The translations under genes were made by a program, and so were the position numbers. DNA of 39,170 nt from Geminicoccus harenae (GTDB lineage Bacteria > Pseudomonadota > Alphaproteobacteria > Geminicoccales > Geminicoccaceae), in NCBI RefSeq assembly GCF_019800005.1, contig NZ_JABGCL010000035.1:1-39170 (forward strand). Direction: 5' to 3'. This document shows, in pieces, positions 16,014-24,021 of the stretch; the first letter of the stretch is position 1, and each line of letters starts with the position of its first letter. A model generated the notes under the pieces. It did no database searches. It saw nothing but the letters and a program-made list of their open reading frames with translations, and had not been told where the DNA came from.

Positions 16014-17845
16014 TGACGGGCAAGCAAGCCACGCTGCTCGAGGTCAAGGACCTCTCCATCGAGCTGATCCGCGGCCAGGAGCGCCGTCCTGTGCTGGATC
16101 GGGTCTCGTTCAGCCTGGAAGAGCGGGCCGTGCTGGGCCTGATCGGCGAGAGCGGCTCGGGCAAGACCATCCTGGCCAAGGCTATCGCCGGCTGGATCGC
16201 CCCGCCCTTGTTCCGCAAGGGCGGTCAGGTGCTTTATCGCGGCCGCGACCTGTTCGGCCTGTCCGAGGCCGATACCCGGGCGCTGCGCGGCCGGCATATC
16301 GGCTATATCGGGGCGGATCCCGGCAGCTCGTTTGACCCCACCATCCCGGTGGGCGTGCAGATCGCCGAGAAGCTGCGCGCGGTCAGGCCGGACATCCCGA
16401 TGGCGCAGGCCGCCAAGCGCACCATCGAGCTGCTCGACCGGGTGCGCATCCCCTCGGCTGCCCGCCGCTACCGCGAGTACCCCAGCCAGTATTCGGGCGG
16501 CATGCTCCAGCGCGCCATGATCGTGGACGCGCTGGTGGCCGAGCCCACCCTCCTGGTCTGCGACAACGTCACCCAGCCGCTGGACGTAACCGTCGCGGCC
16601 CAGATCGTGCGCCTGCTGCGCGACCTGCGCGAGGACATCAAGGCCGGCATCCTGTTCATCACGACCTCGGTGCCGGTGGTCTCGGAGATCGCCGACGACC
16701 TCTTGGTCCTGTCCAAGGGCCGGGTCGTCGAGCGCACCACGCCGGCCCGCATGGTCGCAGCCCCCGAGCATGCCTATTCGCGCGAGCTTTTGGAGCGGAT
16801 GCCGCGGATCTGGACCGAGCAGCCGCCCTTGCGCTCCACCGTCGACGCGCAGGCGGCGCGGGCGAAGGCGGGCGGCAAGACCCAGCCGATCCTGTCGGTC
16901 CAGGACGTCACCAAGCATTACAGCGTGCCGGACCGCGACCGGTTCTTCGGCAAGCAGATCGTCCAGGCGGTGCGCGGCGTCACCTTCGACGTGTTCCCCG
17001 GCGACAATTTCGGCCTGGTCGGCGAATCGGGCTGCGGCAAGTCCACCCTGTCCCGCCTGCTCTCCTGGGTGGAGCCGCCGGATTCGGGGAGCATCCTGTT
17101 CGACGGCAAGGACATCGCCACCATGTCGGCGCGCGAGCGCCTGACCATGCGCCGCGGCTTCCAGCTCCTCCTCCAGGACCCCTACAACTGCATCCCGCCC
17201 AACCTGCCGGTCGGCCGCACCATCGGCTTCTCGCTCCAGGTCCATGGCGCCGGACGCAAGGAGATCCAGGAGAAGGTCGACGCGGTGATGGCCGAGGTGG
17301 GGCTGCCGCGCGAGCTGGCCGAGCGCCTGCCGATCGGCCTGTCCGCCGGCCAGCGCCAGCGCATCAACATCGCCCGCGCCCTGGTGCTGGAGCCGCGGCT
17401 GATGATCCTGGACGAGACCCTGTCCTCGCTCGACCCGATGGAGCAGGCGCGCCTGCTCGACCTGTTCGAGAAGCTCCAGGCGAGCCACGGCCTGACCTAT
17501 CTGTTCATCAGCCATGACCTGGCCATGGTGCGGAAGGTCTGCACCCGGATCGCGGTCATGTATCTGGGCAAGGTGGTGGAGCTGGCCGACAACCAGACCG
17601 TGTTCATGAAGCCGGCCCATCCCTACACCAAGGCGATGCTCTCGGCCGTGCCGGTCCTGGAGGAGAAGCCGTACCGGGCCGAGGACTGCCTCCTGGAGGG
17701 CGAGCCGCCCAGCCCGATCGACATCCCCGAGGGCTGCAGCTTCCGCCCGCGCTGCCCGCTCGCGATCGGCCGCTGTGCCCAGCAGGAGCCCGGGCTGAAG
17801 GTGGTGGCACCTCATGAGTATGCGGCCTGCCACCTCGCGGCCTGA
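16013..17845 (+). CDS. Fused double ABC ATPase (DppD-DppF type) with a degenerate first site
   Basis: Cytoplasmic ATPase that powers the importer; two nucleotide-binding domains in one 610-residue chain. Domain 1 keeps Walker A GESGSGKT (45-52) and the signature YSGGMLQR (160-167), but its Walker B is LLVCDN (180-185) with Asn for the catalytic Glu. The H-loop is FITTS with Thr218 for His, and the Q-loop is IGADP with Ala101 for Gln. Domain 2 keeps Walker A GESGCGKS (337-344), Walker B LMILDE (463-468), H501 and Q388, but its signature is LSAGQ. Thus the site made by domain 1 Walker A/B and domain 2 signature looks inactive while the other is complete. The C-terminus carries the four-cysteine motif of oligopeptide ATPases (FRPRCP, GRC, AACH). 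Confidence 0.9.
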   Translation: MTGKQATLLEVKDLSIELIRGQERRPVLDRVSFSLEERAVLGLIGESGSGKTILAKAIAGWIAPPLFRKGGQVLYRGRDLFGLSEADTRALRGRHIGYIGADPGSSFDPTIPVGVQIAEKLRAVRPDIPMAQAAKRTIELLDRVRIPSAARRYREYPSQYSGGMLQRAMIVDALVAEPTLLVCDNVTQPLDVTVAAQIVRLLRDLREDIKAGILFITTSVPVVSEIADDLLVLSKGRVVERTTPARMVAAPEHAYSRELLERMPRIWTEQPPLRSTVDAQAARAKAGGKTQPILSVQDVTKHYSVPDRDRFFGKQIVQAVRGVTFDVFPGDNFGLVGESGCGKSTLSRLLSWVEPPDSGSILFDGKDIATMSARERLTMRRGFQLLLQDPYNCIPPNLPVGRTIGFSLQVHGAGRKEIQEKVDAVMAEVGLPRELAERLPIGLSAGQRQRINIARALVLEPRLMILDETLSSLDPMEQARLLDLFEKLQASHGLTYLFISHDLAMVRKVCTRIAVMYLGKVVELADNQTVFMKPAHPYTKAMLSAVPVLEEKPYRAEDCLLEGEPPSPIDIPEGCSFRPRCPLAIGRCAQQEPGLKVVAPHEYAACHLAA

Positions 17846-17867
17846 CCATGTCCCCGATGAGGGGGAC

Positions 17868-18710
17868 ATGCCGGGCCGCATCCGCTCGCTCGCCAGGAAG
17901 GCGGTGCTCGTGAGCTCGTCCCCGCTCACCCGGCACCGCCACGAGGTGATCCTGCGCCGCCTGGAGCGCGAGCCGCGCGTGCGGGTCGCGGGCTTGGCCC
18001 GGGAGCTGGCGGTCAGCGAGGAAACGATCCGGCGCGACCTGGACGAGCTGGAGGCGCGCGGCCGGCTGCGCCGCATCCATGGCGGTGCCGTGCCGTTCCG
18101 CCCCGACCAGGAGCAGCCGCTGGGCGAGCGCGAGCGCATCCGGCCCAAGGAGAAGGCCAAGATCGCCCAGATCGCGGCGGGCCTGGTCGAGGACGGGATG
18201 ACCGTGTTCGTCGACACCGGCTCCACGCCCTTGGCGTTCGCCCGCGCCCTGGTCGGCAAGCGCGACGTCCAGCTCGTCACCAACTCGCTCGACATCGCCC
18301 AGTTGCTCGCGTCCGAGCCAGGATTACGCATCAAGGTGACGCCCGGCTGGCTGCGCGCCAACGACAATGCGCTGCTGGGCGGCGACACGGTGGCCTTCGT
18401 GCGCCGCTTCGTGTTCGACATCGCGGTGATGGGGATCGCCGCCTGCGATGCCCAGCACGGCTGGATGGACTATGCCGAGGAGGAATCCGACCTGCGCCGG
18501 ATCCTCTACGGCCAGGCGCGCCGCAACGTCCTGATCTGCGACGAGAGCAAGTTCGGCCGGCGTGCTTCGGTGCGCACCTTCGAGCTCGGCACGCTGCTCA
18601 CCGTCGTCACCAACCGCCCGCCGCCCGAGCCGTTCGCCAAGGCATTCCGCGAGAACACCGTCGAGGTGCTGTGCGAGCGGCCTAACGGCCGGTCAGGGCG
18701 ACAGCGCTGA
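17868..18710 (+). CDS. DeoR-family transcriptional regulator
   Basis: Predicted repressor responding to a phosphorylated sugar or similar metabolite, 280 residues. The N-terminal winged helix-turn-helix reads RVAGLARELAVSEETIRRDL followed by EARGRLRRIHGGAV (about residues 36-71), the DeoR signature. The DeoR_C ligand domain includes FVDTGSTPLAFARAL and ICDESKFGRRA. The ATG at 17868, just after GAGGGGGAC, is preferred to an earlier in-frame ATG at 17814 that would overlap the ATPase gene by 32 bases. Its place at the end of the transporter run suggests it controls that operon; the effector is unknown. Confidence 0.88.
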   Translation: MPGRIRSLARKAVLVSSSPLTRHRHEVILRRLEREPRVRVAGLARELAVSEETIRRDLDELEARGRLRRIHGGAVPFRPDQEQPLGERERIRPKEKAKIAQIAAGLVEDGMTVFVDTGSTPLAFARALVGKRDVQLVTNSLDIAQLLASEPGLRIKVTPGWLRANDNALLGGDTVAFVRRFVFDIAVMGIAACDAQHGWMDYAEEESDLRRILYGQARRNVLICDESKFGRRASVRTFELGTLLTVVTNRPPPEPFAKAFRENTVEVLCERPNGRSGRQR

Positions 18711-18759
18711 TCCCACATGGCAGGATGCCCTGACGGAGATTCTCGACAGGGCAGGGGAG

Positions 18760-19410
18760 ATGGATCGGCCGACCCGCAGCGCCACGTTCGGCTCGCTGTT
18801 CGTCCGGCAACTGGAAGAGCTGCTGGTCTGGCGCCGCGACGTCCGCCGCTTCCGCTCCGACCCGATCGCGCCGGGCGAGATGGACGAACTGCTGCGCCTG
18901 GCCTGCCTCGCACCCTCGGTCGGCAATGCCCAGCCCTGGCGCTTCGTGCGGGTGCGCTCGGTCGAATTGCGCACGAAGCTGGCGCGGCATGTCGACCTGC
19001 AGAACCAGCTGGCCGCGGCCGCCTATGAGGGCGAGGCGCAGGCGCGCTACCGGCAACTGAAGCTGCACGGGCTGCGCGAGGCGCCGGAGATCCTGGCCGT
19101 GTTCGCCGACGAGGCGCCGACGGCAGGCCATGGGCTCGGTCGGCGCACCATGCCCGAGACCCTGCGCTATTCCACGGCGCTGGCGATCCACACCTTCTGG
19201 CTGGCCGCCCGGGCGCGCGGCATCGGGGTCGGCTGGGTGTCGATCCTGGATCCGGTAGGTGTCGCCGGCCTGCTGGACGTGCCGAAGGCCTGGGCGTTCG
19301 TGGCCCTGCTCTGCGTCGGCCGGCCGGAAGAGGAGCACAGCGTGCCCGAGCTGGAGCGGGCCGGCTGGCAGGCGCGGCTCGACTGGCGGGAGTTCGTGAC
19401 CGAGCGCTGA
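18760..19410 (+). CDS. bluB: 5,6-dimethylbenzimidazole synthase (BluB)
   Basis: Flavin-dependent enzyme that cleaves reduced FMN with oxygen to make 5,6-dimethylbenzimidazole, the lower ligand of vitamin B12. The 216-residue nitroreductase-fold protein shows RRDVRRFRSDPI near 28, LAPSVGNAQPWRFVRV near 50, the LKLHGLREAPEILAVFAD segment near 104, GRRTMPETLRYSTALAIHTFWLAARARGIGVGWVSILDP (128-166) and a final ELERAGW. This order matches BluB rather than general nitroreductases. The ATG at 18760 lies directly after AGGGGAG. It follows the DeoR gene by 50 bases. No other cobalamin genes or B12 riboswitch are seen here, so it is an orphan of that pathway. Confidence 0.87.
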   Translation: MDRPTRSATFGSLFVRQLEELLVWRRDVRRFRSDPIAPGEMDELLRLACLAPSVGNAQPWRFVRVRSVELRTKLARHVDLQNQLAAAAYEGEAQARYRQLKLHGLREAPEILAVFADEAPTAGHGLGRRTMPETLRYSTALAIHTFWLAARARGIGVGWVSILDPVGVAGLLDVPKAWAFVALLCVGRPEEEHSVPELERAGWQARLDWREFVTER

Positions 19411-19601
19411 GCGCCGGCAGCCTGCGGCGTCGTGGCCGATCCGGACAGGCCGGGCTTGCCAGCTTCTTCTTCCGCTTGGCAGAAGACCGCCAGCGCGAGC
19501 CGCACGTCACGATGCCGACACATGCCCGTCACATGGGCCTGCTACGGTCGCTCGTGTCTGGTGCCCGCCATTTCCATCCGACCGGGAAACGCCCTCCGCA
19601 A

Positions 19602-20708
19602 ATGAACAAGCAGCGCATCGACGGCGTCGATTTCTGGCGCGGACTCGTGCTGATCGTGATTTTCATCAACCACCTGCCGGGTAACTATTTCGAGAACTGG
19701 ACGCCGCGCAATTACGGCTTCTCCGATTCGGCCGAGGCGTTCGTGTTCCTGTCCGGGGTCGCCGTGGCGCTGGCCTATGCGGGGCGGATGCTGAAAGGTG
19801 ATTTGGTCGCGGTCCTGACCGGCCTCGGCCGGCGCGCCCGGCTGCTCTATTTCTGGCATCTGGGCCTGACCTTCATCGCCTGCGTGCTGTTCGCCACCGC
19901 CGATTATCTGATCGAGCACATGGCGTTCATGACCGAGCATGGCCGCGACCTGCTGCTGGCGGCCCCGCTGGACGCGCTGCTGGGCATTCTCGGGCTCGGC
20001 CACCAGCTGGGCTACTTCAACATCCTGCCGCTCTATTTCGTGCTGCTGGCCGTGGCCCCGGTCCTGCTCTGGCTGTCCGCCCGCTCGCTCGCCGCCATGC
20101 TGGCGGCATCGGGCCTGGTCTATCTCGGGGCCACGGCGACCGGGCTGAACCTGCCGAGCTGGCCGGTCGCGGGGGTGTGGTTCTTCAATCCGTTCGCCTG
20201 GCAGTTCATCTTTGCGATCGGCATCGCCGTGGGCTTCCTGATCCGTACCGGCCAGGCGATCCCGCGCCTGGGCCCGTTGCTGCTGGCGGCATTGGCCTGC
20301 AACCTGACCGGTGCGCTCCTGGTCTCCGACCTGTTCGGGCAGTCGCCGGGCCTGCTCGCCTCCATGACCTGGCTGGACGCCTACAAGTCCAAGACCGACC
20401 TCGGCATCGTGCGCCTCCTCGACTTCCTGGCGCTGGCCTATGTCCTCCACACGCTCCGGGTCACCGCCTGGCTGCGCGGGCGCGCGATCTTCGCCCCGCT
20501 GGCGCGCATGGGGCGGCACGGGCTCGCGATCTTCGCCGCCGGCTGCATCCTCACCGTGATCGGCCAGATCGCGATGCGCTCCTGGAACACCAACTGGGTG
20601 TTCGACTTGGCCTTCATCGGGCTGGGCGTCGTGCTGTTCGACCAGCTGGCGCGGCTGCTCGACGAGAGCAGGCTGCGGGCGGTGCAGGCAAAGGCGACCG
20701 TGGCCTGA
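19602..20708 (+). CDS. opgC: OpgC-family membrane protein (periplasmic glucan succinylation)
   Basis: Predicted inner-membrane acyltransferase-like protein of 368 residues with about ten hydrophobic helices. In the family it adds succinyl groups to osmoregulated periplasmic glucans. The start RIDGVDFWRGLVLIVIFINHLPGNYFENWTPRNYGFSDSAEAFVFLSG (positions 4-51) is characteristic. The ATG at 19602 is chosen because family proteins begin close to the R-x-D-x-x-R-G motif; an earlier frame opening at 19476 gives a non-homologous leader. No opgG or opgH lies in the window, so substrate glucans must be made elsewhere or the protein modifies another glycan. It converges on the RTX gene. Confidence 0.85.
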   Translation: MNKQRIDGVDFWRGLVLIVIFINHLPGNYFENWTPRNYGFSDSAEAFVFLSGVAVALAYAGRMLKGDLVAVLTGLGRRARLLYFWHLGLTFIACVLFATADYLIEHMAFMTEHGRDLLLAAPLDALLGILGLGHQLGYFNILPLYFVLLAVAPVLLWLSARSLAAMLAASGLVYLGATATGLNLPSWPVAGVWFFNPFAWQFIFAIGIAVGFLIRTGQAIPRLGPLLLAALACNLTGALLVSDLFGQSPGLLASMTWLDAYKSKTDLGIVRLLDFLALAYVLHTLRVTAWLRGRAIFAPLARMGRHGLAIFAAGCILTVIGQIAMRSWNTNWVFDLAFIGLGVVLFDQLARLLDESRLRAVQAKATVA

Positions 20709-20729
20709 CCGGCAGGGCGGGGCGGCAGC

Positions 20730-21902
20730 CTAGCTGAAGTCGCCTGCCGACAGCACGGTGACGCCGAGCACGGTCAGCTTCAGGTCCTGCACGTCGGCAT
20801 AGAAGTGCCCGGGGTCGACGCGCTCGTGGACGATCGGGGCCAGGTCGATCGTGAGGCTCTGCCGACCTTCGGCCGGACCGACCGTGGCGTAATCGTCCAG
20901 GGCCGTGATGCGGTTGTCGGAATCGCTGTCGAGCACGTCGAAGAGGGCCTTGCCGCTCAGCTCGAAGCTGATGTTCCCCAGCTCATCCTCGGCAACGCTG
21001 ACCAGCAGCTCGATCCTGTCGGTGCCGGAAGCGAAATCCACGACCGTGTCGTTGCCCTCCTCGCGATCCTCCACGTGGCCCCAGGCCCGGAATTCGAACA
21101 CATCGCTGCCGGAACCGCCGGTCAGGCGGTCGTCGCCGCTCCGGCCATTGAGACGATCGTCACCGGCACCGCCCTCGATCACGTCATCGCCATAGAAGCC
21201 GTCGATCTCGTCGTTCCCGGCATTGCCCTCCAGATGGTCGTCGAGCGCCCCGCCCCAGATCACGTCATCGCCGCCGAGGCCGAACAACGCCCAAGGGCTC
21301 TCGCTCGACGGGAGGCCTGGGTTGAAGCCGTGCAGCACGTCGTCATGGCTGGATCCCCGGACCTGCTCGATGCCGGAGATCGGCTCGATCGGCCCTTCGA
21401 ACGTGGTGGCATAGTCTCGCCAACTGGCGAAATGCGGCCCCTCGCCGAGATAGAGATAGACGCCGCGCACCTCGTTCTCGAAGGAGAGCATGTCGATGCC
21501 GGCGCCCCCGATGAAGCTGTCGATCCCGCTGCCGCCGTAGAGCAGGTCGGCGCCGCTGCCGCCGTCCAGGAGGTCGCTGCCCTGGCCGCCGCGCAGGACG
21601 TCGTCGCCCGAGTTGCCGCGCAGCACGTCGTTGCCCTGGCCACCTTGCAGGTGGTCGTCGCCGCTGCCGCCCCACAGATAGTCGCGCCCGTGGCCACCTC
21701 TGACGATGTCGTCGCCGGCATCGCCGAACAGCCGGTCCGCGCCGGAGCCGCCATGGATGGAATCGTTCCCGCTCCCGCCATTGAGCCGGTCGCGGCCGGC
21801 AAGGCCGAGCAGCGTGTCGTGGCCGCGCCCGGCAAAGATCATGTCGGCGAATGGCGTGCCCACGAGGCGTTCATCTGCCCGGGTGCCATGAATATCGGCC
21901 AT
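20730..21902 (-). CDS. RTX repeat calcium-binding protein
   Basis: Predicted secreted protein, 390 residues. Residues about 10-140 and 210-275 are tandem glycine- and aspartate-rich nonapeptide repeats of the GGxGxDxLx type that fold into calcium-binding beta-rolls. GSDVFEFRAWG then leads into NDTVVDFASGTDRIELL, a common C-terminal RTX module. A DSDSDNRITALDDY segment near 325-338 resembles an EF-hand-like calcium loop. There is no N-terminal signal peptide, as expected for type I secretion with a C-terminal signal. No catalytic domain is visible and no type I secretion genes are in the window. A GGGA lies seven bases before the ATG. Confidence 0.9.
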   Translation of the reverse strand: MADIHGTRADERLVGTPFADMIFAGRGHDTLLGLAGRDRLNGGSGNDSIHGGSGADRLFGDAGDDIVRGGHGRDYLWGGSGDDHLQGGQGNDVLRGNSGDDVLRGGQGSDLLDGGSGADLLYGGSGIDSFIGGAGIDMLSFENEVRGVYLYLGEGPHFASWRDYATTFEGPIEPISGIEQVRGSSHDDVLHGFNPGLPSSESPWALFGLGGDDVIWGGALDDHLEGNAGNDEIDGFYGDDVIEGGAGDDRLNGRSGDDRLTGGSGSDVFEFRAWGHVEDREEGNDTVVDFASGTDRIELLVSVAEDELGNISFELSGKALFDVLDSDSDNRITALDDYATVGPAEGRQSLTIDLAPIVHERVDPGHFYADVQDLKLTVLGVTVLSAGDFS

Positions 21903-22150
21903 GAAACATTCCCATCGAATCGTGCGGAAATACTGGAACGATAGATCGGCATTTCTTGTCGCTCAATAGAGACCGGAGCTTCGAACCGAGGGCGGCCTGG
22001 CTCGGCATCATGCCCTGCTGGCCATCGCGCCGATCGAGGCGGGGGACGTCCCAAGGGGAAGGCGGTCCGGGCCTGAGCGGACTGCCTAGCGCATCGCTCC
22101 TGCCTGCACTAACCAGTCGCCACCATCAGGACAGGCCCGGAGAACCGACG

Positions 22151-23239
22151 GTGACCAGGAACCCCAACTCCCGCATGACCGCGATCGTCTGCTATGCGCC
22201 CAAGGACTACCGGGTCGAGCAGGTCGACCGGCCGGTGCCGGGGCGGCGCGAGATGGTGATCCGGATCGGCGCCTGCGGGATCTGCGCCAGCGACTGCAAG
22301 TGCTGGTCGGGCGCGCCGATGTTCTGGGAGGGCAAGCAGCCCTACGTGAAGCCGCCGGTGATCCCGGGCCACGAGTTCTTCGGCTATGTCGAGGAGATGG
22401 GCGAGGAGGCGGCCGAGCATTTCGGGGTGGAGGTCGGCGACACGGTGATCGCCGAGCAGATCGTGCCCTGCGACAAGTGCCGCTACTGCCGCTCCGGCCA
22501 GTACTGGATGTGCGAGGTCCACAACATCTACGGCTTCCAGCGGGAGGTCGCCGATGGCGGCATGGCCGAGTTCATGAAGCTCGGTTCCACCGCGCGGGTG
22601 CACAAGATCCCGCGCGAGATGCCGCTGGAGGACGCGGCGATCATCGAGCCGCTCGCCTGTGCGATCCACACCGTCCAGCGCGGCGACATCCAGCTGGATG
22701 ACGTGGTGGTGATCGCGGGGGCCGGGCCGATCGGGCTGATGATGGTCCAGGTCGCCAAGCTGAAGACGCCCAAGAAGCTGATCGTGATCGACATGGTCGA
22801 GGAGCGCCGCCAGCTGGCGCTGAAGTTCGGCGCGGACGTCGCGATCGACCCGAAGAACGAGGATGCCGCCGCCATCGTGCGCAGCCATACCGAGGGCTAT
22901 GGCTGCGACGTCTATATCGAGGCCACCGGTTCGCCGTCCGGCGTCACCCAGGGCCTGGAGGTGATCCGCAAGCTCGGCCGGTTCGTGGAGTTCTCCGTGT
23001 TCGGGGCGCCCACCACGGCGGACTGGTCGATCATCGGCGACCGCAAGGAGCTGGACATCCGCGGTGCCCATCTGGGCCCGTACTGCTACCCGATCGCGAT
23101 CGACCTGCTCAGCCGCGGGCTGGTAACCTCCAAGGGCATCGTCACCCACGACTACCCGCTGGAGGAGTGGGACGAGGCGATCAAGGTCGCCTACGGGCTG
23201 GACTCGATCAAGGTGCTGATGCGGCCGAAGGCGGCCTGA
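22151..23239 (+). CDS. Erythritol/L-threitol-type dehydrogenase (zinc MDR family)
   Basis: Predicted cytoplasmic NAD-dependent polyol dehydrogenase of 362 residues. It carries the catalytic zinc motif ACGICASDCKCW near 46, GHEFFG near 77, and a complete structural-zinc lobe PCDKCRYCRSGQYWMC with four cysteines near 106-121. The Rossmann motif GAGPIGLMMV is near 195. The stretch APMFWEGKQPYVKPPVIPGHE is what I associate with the erythritol/L-threitol dehydrogenase group. The GTG at 22151 is nine bases after GGAG and preferred; an ATG at 22175 is possible. It is unlike the first dehydrogenase in this window, which lacks the structural cysteines. The substrate is inferred by similarity only. Confidence 0.83.
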   Translation: MTRNPNSRMTAIVCYAPKDYRVEQVDRPVPGRREMVIRIGACGICASDCKCWSGAPMFWEGKQPYVKPPVIPGHEFFGYVEEMGEEAAEHFGVEVGDTVIAEQIVPCDKCRYCRSGQYWMCEVHNIYGFQREVADGGMAEFMKLGSTARVHKIPREMPLEDAAIIEPLACAIHTVQRGDIQLDDVVVIAGAGPIGLMMVQVAKLKTPKKLIVIDMVEERRQLALKFGADVAIDPKNEDAAAIVRSHTEGYGCDVYIEATGSPSGVTQGLEVIRKLGRFVEFSVFGAPTTADWSIIGDRKELDIRGAHLGPYCYPIAIDLLSRGLVTSKGIVTHDYPLEEWDEAIKVAYGLDSIKVLMRPKAA

Positions 23240-23245
23240 ACGACG

Positions 23246-23261
23246 AGGTAGCAACGTACCT
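23246..23261. promoter_or_regulatory. Candidate operator of the toxin-antitoxin pair
   Basis: AGGTA (23246-23250) and TACCT (23257-23261) form an inverted repeat with a six-base spacer, about 50 bases upstream of the antitoxin start. A TATATT (23272-23277) between them could be a -10 box. Phd/YefM antitoxins bind such palindromes to repress their own operon, so this is a plausible operator. Confidence 0.35.
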
Positions 23262-23307
23262 ACATTCGGCCTATATTGATCGCCATCATCTCCCTTGGAG
23301 GAGGCCG

Positions 23308-23565
23308 ATGGCGATCACCACCCTGTCCAGCCGCGAGTTCAACCAGGACGTCGGCAAGGCGAAGCGTGCCGCTGCGGACGGGCCGGTGTTCATCACCGAC
23401 CGCGGCAAGCCGGCCCACGTGCTGCTCACCATGGAGGACTACCGGAAGCTGACTCGTGCCGAGCTGAGCCTTCTGGATGCACTGGCGCAGGATAGCGACC
23501 TGGAGATCGACTTCGAGCCGCCGCGCATGAGCGATGATTTCTTCAAGCTGCCCGACCTGGATTGA
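23308..23565 (+). CDS. Type II antitoxin, Phd/YefM family
   Basis: Predicted antitoxin of 85 residues that neutralises the PIN toxin encoded next and represses the operon. The N-terminal ITTLSSREFNQDVGKAKRAAADGPVFITDRGKPAHVLLTMEDYRKL (3-47) is the Phd/YefM DNA-binding and dimerisation domain. The acidic C-terminal EIDFEPPRMSDDFFKLPDLD is a probable toxin-binding tail. A strong GGAGGAGG precedes the ATG. Its stop TGA overlaps the ATG of the toxin (TGATG), a sign of coupled translation. Confidence 0.9.
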   Translation: MAITTLSSREFNQDVGKAKRAAADGPVFITDRGKPAHVLLTMEDYRKLTRAELSLLDALAQDSDLEIDFEPPRMSDDFFKLPDLD

Positions 23566-23978
23566 TGTTTCTGCTGGACACGAACGTCGTCTCGGATCTG
23601 CGGGAACGGGCGAGGGCGGATCCGCGGGTGCGGGCATGGGCACTGGCTCACCCGGTGAGCGAGTTTGCCATATCGGCGGTCACCATCCTCGAGCTCGAGT
23701 TCGGCGTCTGCTCGCTCGCCCGACGTGACCCGGCGCAGGGACTCGTGCTGCGCCGCTGGCTGAACGACATGGTGCTGGCGAGGTTCGAGGGGCGCATCCT
23801 ACCCGTGGACATCCCGGTCGCGATCCGTGCGGCGCATCTGCACGTCATACGCACGCATCCGCAACGTGATGCCCTCATCGGGGCTACTGCCTATGTGCAT
23901 GGGCTGACTCTCGTCACCCGCAACATCAGGGACTTCGAGGATACGGAGGTCGACCTCCTCAACCCTTGGATAGGCTGA
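23565..23978 (+). CDS. vapC: PIN-domain toxin (VapC-like ribonuclease)
   Basis: Predicted toxin endoribonuclease, 137 residues, that cleaves RNA unless bound by the antitoxin. The acidic residues of a PIN active site are visible: Asp in FLLDTNVVSDL near residue 5, Glu in ILELEFG near 43, Asp in RDALIGATA near 99, and Asp in TRNIRDFEDTEV near 117. The ATG at 23565 overlaps the antitoxin stop; a TTG one codon upstream is also open. The pairing of a Phd/YefM antitoxin with a PIN toxin is common in proteobacteria. Confidence 0.92.
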   Translation: MFLLDTNVVSDLRERARADPRVRAWALAHPVSEFAISAVTILELEFGVCSLARRDPAQGLVLRRWLNDMVLARFEGRILPVDIPVAIRAAHLHVIRTHPQRDALIGATAYVHGLTLVTRNIRDFEDTEVDLLNPWIG

Positions 23979-24021
23979 CCTACCGGCCGGATAGTGGAGG
24001 CCGTGCCGCCTGCTCCCGCCC

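Noticed and set aside
15629..18421. Long minus-strand open frame opposite the transporter genes
   Set aside because: Composition is that of a GC-rich mirror frame, without domains, and the plus strand holds well-supported ABC and DeoR genes.
18500..18760. Cobalamin riboswitch upstream of bluB
   Set aside because: The upstream sequence is coding for DeoR up to 18710 and no B12-box-like sequence was seen in the 50-base gap.
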